In this document: positions 59,740 through 64,000 of the stretch, piece after piece
Layout of the letters: the number at the start of each line of letters is the position of its first letter
How positions within the stretch are numbered: position 1 is the first letter of the stretch
NCBI RefSeq assembly: GCF_018614655.1
Contig: NZ_JAGGOG010000025.1
Coordinates: 62,001 to 126,000 of the forward strand
Length of the DNA stretch: 64,000 nt
Source: Pseudomonas fluorescens
GTDB taxonomy: Bacteria; Pseudomonadota; Gammaproteobacteria; Pseudomonadales; Pseudomonadaceae
Direction of reading: 5' to 3'
Program-made: the position numbers and the translations under genes
Notes under the pieces: generated by a model
Told to the model about the DNA's origin: nothing
Databases searched by the model: none
Seen by the model: the letters and a program-made list of their open reading frames with translations, nothing else

Positions 59740-60807
59740 ATGCTGGACTGGAAAAACCGCGCAGACAGTGCAAAGGGCCCGGCACCCGAGCCCAAGTCGG
59801 CTCCCCGCAGCTATTTTCGTAACCTGCTGATGAGTCGGGCCTTGCTCTCCCTGATTGCCCTGTACCTGCTAGTGACAGGCGGCCTGGGTTGGTACTGGAG
59901 CCAAGAGCCAGCCCTGTTTCCGGTCCAACAGAACGCCCAGCTTGCCGCCGAGAAGGAAGGCAAGCAGATGGTGGTGGGTTACACCACCGTGGAAACCGTC
60001 AAGACCGTGGTCGGCACCTTGCTGAACAAGCCTGGCGGCTACATCTCCAACGATCGTTTCCCGCCTGGCCTGTGGATGGACAACATGCCGAGCTGGGAAT
60101 ATGGCGTGTTGGTGCAGGTGCGTGACTTGACCCGCGCCCTGCGCAAAGACTTTGCGCGTTCCCAGTCGCAGTCGGCCGAAGATGCGGACTTGGCCAAGGC
60201 CGAGCCGCGTTTCAACTTCGACAACAAGAGCTGGGTGCTGCCGTCCACTGAATCGGAATATCAGGAAGGCATCAATTCCCTGAGCCGCTATGAAGCCCGG
60301 TTGTCGGATCCTAACCAGAAAGGCGCGCTGTTCTACGCGCGTGCCGACAACCTGAACAACTGGCTGGGTGATGTGGCGACTCGTCTGGGTTCGTTGTCGC
60401 AACGGCTGTCGGCCAGCGTTGGCCGGGTCAAGCTCAATACCGCGCTGAAGACCGAGGCCCTGGCGCCAGGTGAAGTGCCGCAGGTCGATGAAGAAGTGGT
60501 GGAAACGCCATGGATGCAGATCGACAACGTGTTCTACGAAGCACGCGGCCAGGCCTGGGCCCTGTCCCATCTGCTGCGTGCCATTGAAGTCGACTTCGCC
60601 GATGTGCTGGCCAAGAAGAATGCCACGGTCAGCGTGCGCCAGATCATTCGTGAGCTGGAAGCCTCGCAGGAGCCGGTGTGGAGCCCCATGATCCTCAATG
60701 GCAGCGGCTTTGGCGTCCTGGCCAACCACTCGCTGGTCATGGCCAACTACATTTCCCGGGCTAACGCTGCGGTGATCGACTTGCGTCAGCTTCTTAACCA
60801 GGGTTGA
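59740..60807 (+). CDS. DUF2333 family membrane protein
   Basis: The 355-residue product has a basic, Pro-rich cytoplasmic N-terminus, one membrane helix (about 36-54, LLSLIALYLLVTGGLGWYW) and a periplasmic helical domain that defines DUF2333. Its function is unknown. It corresponds to PA4842 by position. A GAAAGGA site precedes the ATG. It overlaps the Nudix gene. Confidence 0.87.
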   Translation: MLDWKNRADSAKGPAPEPKSAPRSYFRNLLMSRALLSLIALYLLVTGGLGWYWSQEPALFPVQQNAQLAAEKEGKQMVVGYTTVETVKTVVGTLLNKPGGYISNDRFPPGLWMDNMPSWEYGVLVQVRDLTRALRKDFARSQSQSAEDADLAKAEPRFNFDNKSWVLPSTESEYQEGINSLSRYEARLSDPNQKGALFYARADNLNNWLGDVATRLGSLSQRLSASVGRVKLNTALKTEALAPGEVPQVDEEVVETPWMQIDNVFYEARGQAWALSHLLRAIEVDFADVLAKKNATVSVRQIIRELEASQEPVWSPMILNGSGFGVLANHSLVMANYISRANAAVIDLRQLLNQG

Positions 60808-61346
60808 TGATGAACGCCTCCTCCCGGGAGGCCGCGCACCGTGCGGCCTCTGATGCCGAACTGATCGCCTGGGTCGACGAGCAGGACAACCTGCTCGGCG
60901 CCTTGGTGCGCTCCGACCTGCGCCAACGAGGCCTGATCGGGCGTGGCACTTACATCATGCTGTTCAATTCGTCGGGTGAACTGTGCGTGCATCGCCGTAC
61001 GCTGAGCAAAGCCATCTACCCCGGTTACTGGGACGTGGCGGCGGGCGGGATGGTCGCGGCGGGGGAGACTTACGCGCAATCAGCGGCCCGTGAGCTGGAA
61101 GAAGAACTGGGTGTCAGCAATGTGGAACTGACTGCCCACGACCACTTCTTTTTTGAAGACACCGGCAACCGGCTGTGGTGTTCGGCGTTCTCGGCGGTGT
61201 GGGACGGACCCTTGCGCCTGCAGCCTGAAGAGGTGCTGGAAGCGCGCTTTGTGCCCATCGATGTGGTGCTCAAGGAAATCGAAGAAAAGCCTTATTGCCC
61301 CGACTCGTTGGCAGCCCTGAAGCGCTATCTGGCCGCACGTCGCTAA
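60807..61346 (+). CDS. Nudix hydrolase
   Basis: The 179-residue protein has a complete Nudix box (Gly in GGMVAAGE through RELEEELGV) that binds Mg2+ and hydrolyses nucleoside diphosphate-linked compounds. The overall form (isopentenyl-isomerase-like start with HRRTLSKAIYPGYWDVAAGG) resembles YfcD. The start overlaps the DUF2333 stop (TGATG); an ATG one codon later is equally likely. Substrate unknown. Confidence 0.88.
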   Translation: MMNASSREAAHRAASDAELIAWVDEQDNLLGALVRSDLRQRGLIGRGTYIMLFNSSGELCVHRRTLSKAIYPGYWDVAAGGMVAAGETYAQSAARELEEELGVSNVELTAHDHFFFEDTGNRLWCSAFSAVWDGPLRLQPEEVLEARFVPIDVVLKEIEEKPYCPDSLAALKRYLAARR

Positions 61347-61531
61347 AGTTGCATAAATTGGCGCCATTTGGCTCTTAGCAAGCAGGCTTTTTGTCGTTAC
61401 ACTGCGCGACTTTTCAAGCTGAACCGGCGCGTTGCACCGGTTCAGTAGCGCTGCCCCTGCCTGAGTGGGGCTTCGCGGTCGGTGACCCGGTTGGGCGCTG
61501 ATCAGTCTTTGTCCTCCCAAGAGGATTGCCG

Positions 61532-61903
61532 GTGGCCAAAAAAGCCGCATCCTTCGCCGCCCTTGGTGGCCTGGTATTTTCCACCGACGCAGGTCGACAT
61601 TGCCCGGACTGTCGTCAGCCTGTGGATTTATGCACCTGCAAACAAACCCTGATTCCCGAAGGCGATGGCATTGCCCGCGTACGTCGCGAGAGCAAAGGCC
61701 GTGGCGGCAAGACGGTGACGACCATCACCGGCGTGCCCCTGGCTGAAGACGCGCTCAAGGAGCTGGCCACCACGCTGAAAAAGCGCTGTGGCACCGGTGG
61801 CGCCCTGAAAGACGGGATCATCGAAATCCAGGGCGACCACGTCGAGTTGCTGTTGGCCGAGCTGATCAAACTCGGTTACAAGGCGAAGAAATCCGGCGGT
61901 TAG
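61532..61903 (+). CDS. yciH: Translation initiation factor Sui1-like protein YciH
   Basis: The 123-residue product has a Cys cluster (CPDCRQPVDLCTCK) and a C-terminal SUI1 domain (KGRGGKTVTTITGVPL; KKRCGTGGALKDGIIEIQGD). E. coli YciH affects start-site fidelity and translation under stress. I choose the GTG at 61532 because a GAGGA site lies seven bases upstream; the TTG at 61526 sits too close. By position this is PA4840. Confidence 0.92.
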   Translation: MAKKAASFAALGGLVFSTDAGRHCPDCRQPVDLCTCKQTLIPEGDGIARVRRESKGRGGKTVTTITGVPLAEDALKELATTLKKRCGTGGALKDGIIEIQGDHVELLLAELIKLGYKAKKSGG

Positions 61904-61909
61904 CAGCTT

Positions 61910-61973
61910 CTGTGAAAACCACCCTGACGACCCACTCGCTGAACCTGCGCTGTCGTCCCCATGGTTTTCACAG
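61910..61973. terminator. Inverted repeat after yciH
   Basis: CTGTGAAAACCA (61910-61921) pairs with TGGTTTTCACAG (61962-61973), and GACGAC pairs with GTCGTC inside. The loop is about 20 bases. It could end yciH transcription or regulate speA. Confidence 0.45.
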
Positions 61974-62116
61974 AGCCTGTTCCTGACCGGTGTCTAAACT
62001 CTGTCCTGCAAGCGGGGTCTACCCCTCTCACAGGCAAATCGTCATTTTCATTTTTTAGACTGCGCCAGCCCCGAACGGGGGGTGGTGCACTTCGACTTCA
62101 TTTATAGGGGACTTCG

Positions 62117-64000
62117 ATGTCCGTACGACGCACACGCAAAGACGATGGCAGCCAATGGACAGTTGCGGACAGCCGCAGTGTTTACGGAATTCGCCATTGG
62201 GGGGCCGGGTATTTCGCGATCAATGACGCCGGTCGCGTCGAAGTTCGTCCGAACGGCCCGAACAGCACACCCGTCGACCTTTACGAGCAAGTGGACGAGC
62301 TGCGCAAAAGCGGCTTGTCCCTGCCACTGCTGGTGCGCTTCCCGGACATTCTGCAAGACCGCGTACGCCAGTTGACCGGCGCCTTCGATTCCAACATCGA
62401 GCGCTTGGAATACCAGAGCAAATACACCGCGTTGTACCCGATCAAGGTGAACCAGCAGGAAGCGGTGATCGAGAACATCATTGCCACCCAGGATGTGTCC
62501 ATTGGCCTGGAAGCCGGCTCCAAGCCAGAGCTGCTGGCCGTGCTGGCATTGGCGCCGAAAGGCGGCACCATCGTCTGCAACGGTTACAAGGACCGCGAGT
62601 TCATCCGTCTGGCACTGATGGGCCAGAAACTGGGCCACAACGTCTTTATCGTGATCGAGAAAGAGTCCGAAGTCGGCCTGGTGATCGAAGAAGCCGCCAA
62701 CCTCAAGGTCAAGCCACAGGTTGGCCTGCGGGTGCGCCTGTCGTCCCTGGCGTCGAGCAAGTGGGCTGACACCGGCGGTGAGAAATCCAAGTTCGGTTTG
62801 TCGGCTGCACAACTGTTGTCCGTGGTGGAGCGCTTCCGCGCTGCGGGTCTGGACCAGGGCATCCGCTTGCTGCACTTCCACATGGGCTCGCAGATCGCCA
62901 ACCTGGCGGACTACCAGCACGGGTTCAAGGAAGCCATTCGTTACTACGGCGAACTGCGCAACCTCGGCCTGCCAGTGGATCACATCGACGTCGGCGGTGG
63001 CCTGGGCGTGGACTACGACGGTACTCACTCGCGTAACGCCAGCTCCATCAACTACGACATGGACGATTACGCCGGGGTCGTGGTGGGGATGCTCAAGGAG
63101 TTCTGTGACGCCCAAAGCCTGCCGCACCCGCACATTTTCTCCGAGAGCGGCCGTTCCCTGACCGCTCACCACGCCATGCTGGTGGTGCAAGTCACGGATG
63201 TCGAGAAACACAACGACGACGTGCCGCAGATCGAAAACAAGGAAGCGCTGCCGGAAACCGTCCAATGGCTGGTGGACCTGCTGGGCCCGACCGATATTGA
63301 AATGGTCACTGAAACCTATTGGCGCGCCACCCACTACATGAGCGATGTGGCCACCCAATATGCCGACGGCAAACTGACCCTGGCGGAAAAAGCCCTGGCC
63401 GAACAGTGCTATTTCGCCGTGTGCCGTCGCCTGCACAACTCGTTAAAAGCCCGCCAGCGTTCCCACCGTCAGGTGCTGGATGAGCTCAACGACAAGTTGG
63501 CCGACAAGTATATCTGCAACTTCTCGGTGTTCCAGAGCCTGCCGGACACCTGGGCCATCGGCCAGGTACTGCCGATTTTGCCGCTGCACCGTCTCGACGA
63601 AGAGCCGCTGCGCCGCGCCGTGCTGCAAGACCTGACCTGCGACTCCGACGGCAAGATCAAGCAATACGTCGACGAGCAGAGCATCGAGACCAGCCTGCCG
63701 GTACACGCCTTGAACGAAGGCGAGGATTACCTGCTGGGCATCTTCCTGGTGGGCGCCTACCAGGAAATCCTCGGCGACATGCACAACCTGTTCGGTGACA
63801 CCGACTCGGTGAACATCTATCAGCGCGAAGACGGTTCGGTGTACAGCGCCGGTATCGAGACCCACGACACGATCGAAGACATGCTGCGTTACGTGCACTT
63901 GTCGCCGGAAGAGTTGATGACTCACTACCGCGACAAGTGTGCCAGCGCGAAGATCACGGCGGCGGAGCGGACCCAGTTCCTGGATGCGTTGCGGTTGGGG
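62117..64000 (+). CDS. speA: Biosynthetic arginine decarboxylase, 3' end cut by window
   Basis: The frame is open from the ATG at 62117 to the window edge (628 codons of about 637). The protein begins MSVRRTRKDDGSQWTVADSR and has the PLP-binding Lys in ALYPIKVNQQEAV, LLHFHMGSQIANL, DVGGGLGVDYDGT and SESGRSLTAHHAM, all typical of SpeA. It converts arginine to agmatine for putrescine synthesis. A GGGG site lies just upstream. Only the last few residues are missing. Confidence 0.97.
   Translation, partial: MSVRRTRKDDGSQWTVADSRSVYGIRHWGAGYFAINDAGRVEVRPNGPNSTPVDLYEQVDELRKSGLSLPLLVRFPDILQDRVRQLTGAFDSNIERLEYQSKYTALYPIKVNQQEAVIENIIATQDVSIGLEAGSKPELLAVLALAPKGGTIVCNGYKDREFIRLALMGQKLGHNVFIVIEKESEVGLVIEEAANLKVKPQVGLRVRLSSLASSKWADTGGEKSKFGLSAAQLLSVVERFRAAGLDQGIRLLHFHMGSQIANLADYQHGFKEAIRYYGELRNLGLPVDHIDVGGGLGVDYDGTHSRNASSINYDMDDYAGVVVGMLKEFCDAQSLPHPHIFSESGRSLTAHHAMLVVQVTDVEKHNDDVPQIENKEALPETVQWLVDLLGPTDIEMVTETYWRATHYMSDVATQYADGKLTLAEKALAEQCYFAVCRRLHNSLKARQRSHRQVLDELNDKLADKYICNFSVFQSLPDTWAIGQVLPILPLHRLDEEPLRRAVLQDLTCDSDGKIKQYVDEQSIETSLPVHALNEGEDYLLGIFLVGAYQEILGDMHNLFGDTDSVNIYQREDGSVYSAGIETHDTIEDMLRYVHLSPEELMTHYRDKCASAKITAAERTQFLDALRLG

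Noticed and set aside
62102..63436. 444-codon minus-strand frame opposite speA
   Set aside because: speA is strongly supported on the plus strand; the antisense translation has no recognisable domain.

Overview
The window is a 64 kb piece of a Pseudomonas chromosome, most like the P. fluorescens group. The basis is high GC, dense REP/REPIN-type repeats with GGGAGCGGGCTTGCTCGC cores, protein sequences that read as typical pseudomonad orthologues, and a gene order from speA back to the urt/ure genes that matches what I recall of P. aeruginosa PAO1 (about PA4839 to PA4868). I saw no rRNA, tRNA, CRISPR array, prophage or insertion sequence.

Layout. Positions 1-14.2 kb hold mixed housekeeping and accessory genes: a secreted repeat protein cut by the window edge, an AsmA protein, a ferritin-like protein, a LysR/azoreductase/SMR set, a lipase without a signal peptide, an EamA exporter divergent from an AraC regulator, a PsiF protein, an AI-2E family permease, an Hsp70-like YegD, the CbpA/CbpM pair and an orphan histidine kinase. 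Positions 14.3-24.5 kb form one nitrogen module on the minus strand: the urea ABC transporter urtABCDE followed by ureD, ureA, two acetyltransferases, ureB and ureC. A near-consensus sigma-54 promoter precedes urtA. The accessory genes ureEFG are not in the window.

Positions 24.7-41.6 kb are a metal and cofactor block. An ABC importer (permease, binding protein, ATPase) and a TonB receptor follow a Zur-box-like palindrome. Next come copper genes (PepSY protein, OprC with a CxxxM and HxM copper motif, DUF2946, PCuAC, DUF2946), then aerobic cobalamin genes: cobK-cobL on the minus strand, divergent from cobG-cobH-cobI-cobJ. An unrecognised gene with unusual codons (41838-42617) and a MarC family gene close this block. 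In PAO1, as I recall, the cob plus TonB/ABC genes lie elsewhere and the copper genes are separate again, so this block appears to be placed differently here.

Positions 43.3-64 kb are conserved core genes: retS, purD, purH, fis-dusB, a DUF3426 protein, prmA, aroQ-accB-accC, a chemoreceptor (ctpL-like), the diguanylate cyclase gcbA, a DUF2333 protein, a Nudix hydrolase, yciH and the start of speA.

Two repeat families fill the spaces between genes. One is REP/REPIN-like. The other has five long inverted repeats whose outer ends read GTAGC. Two of those five provide the stop codon of the gene they follow (ureB and the orphan kinase).
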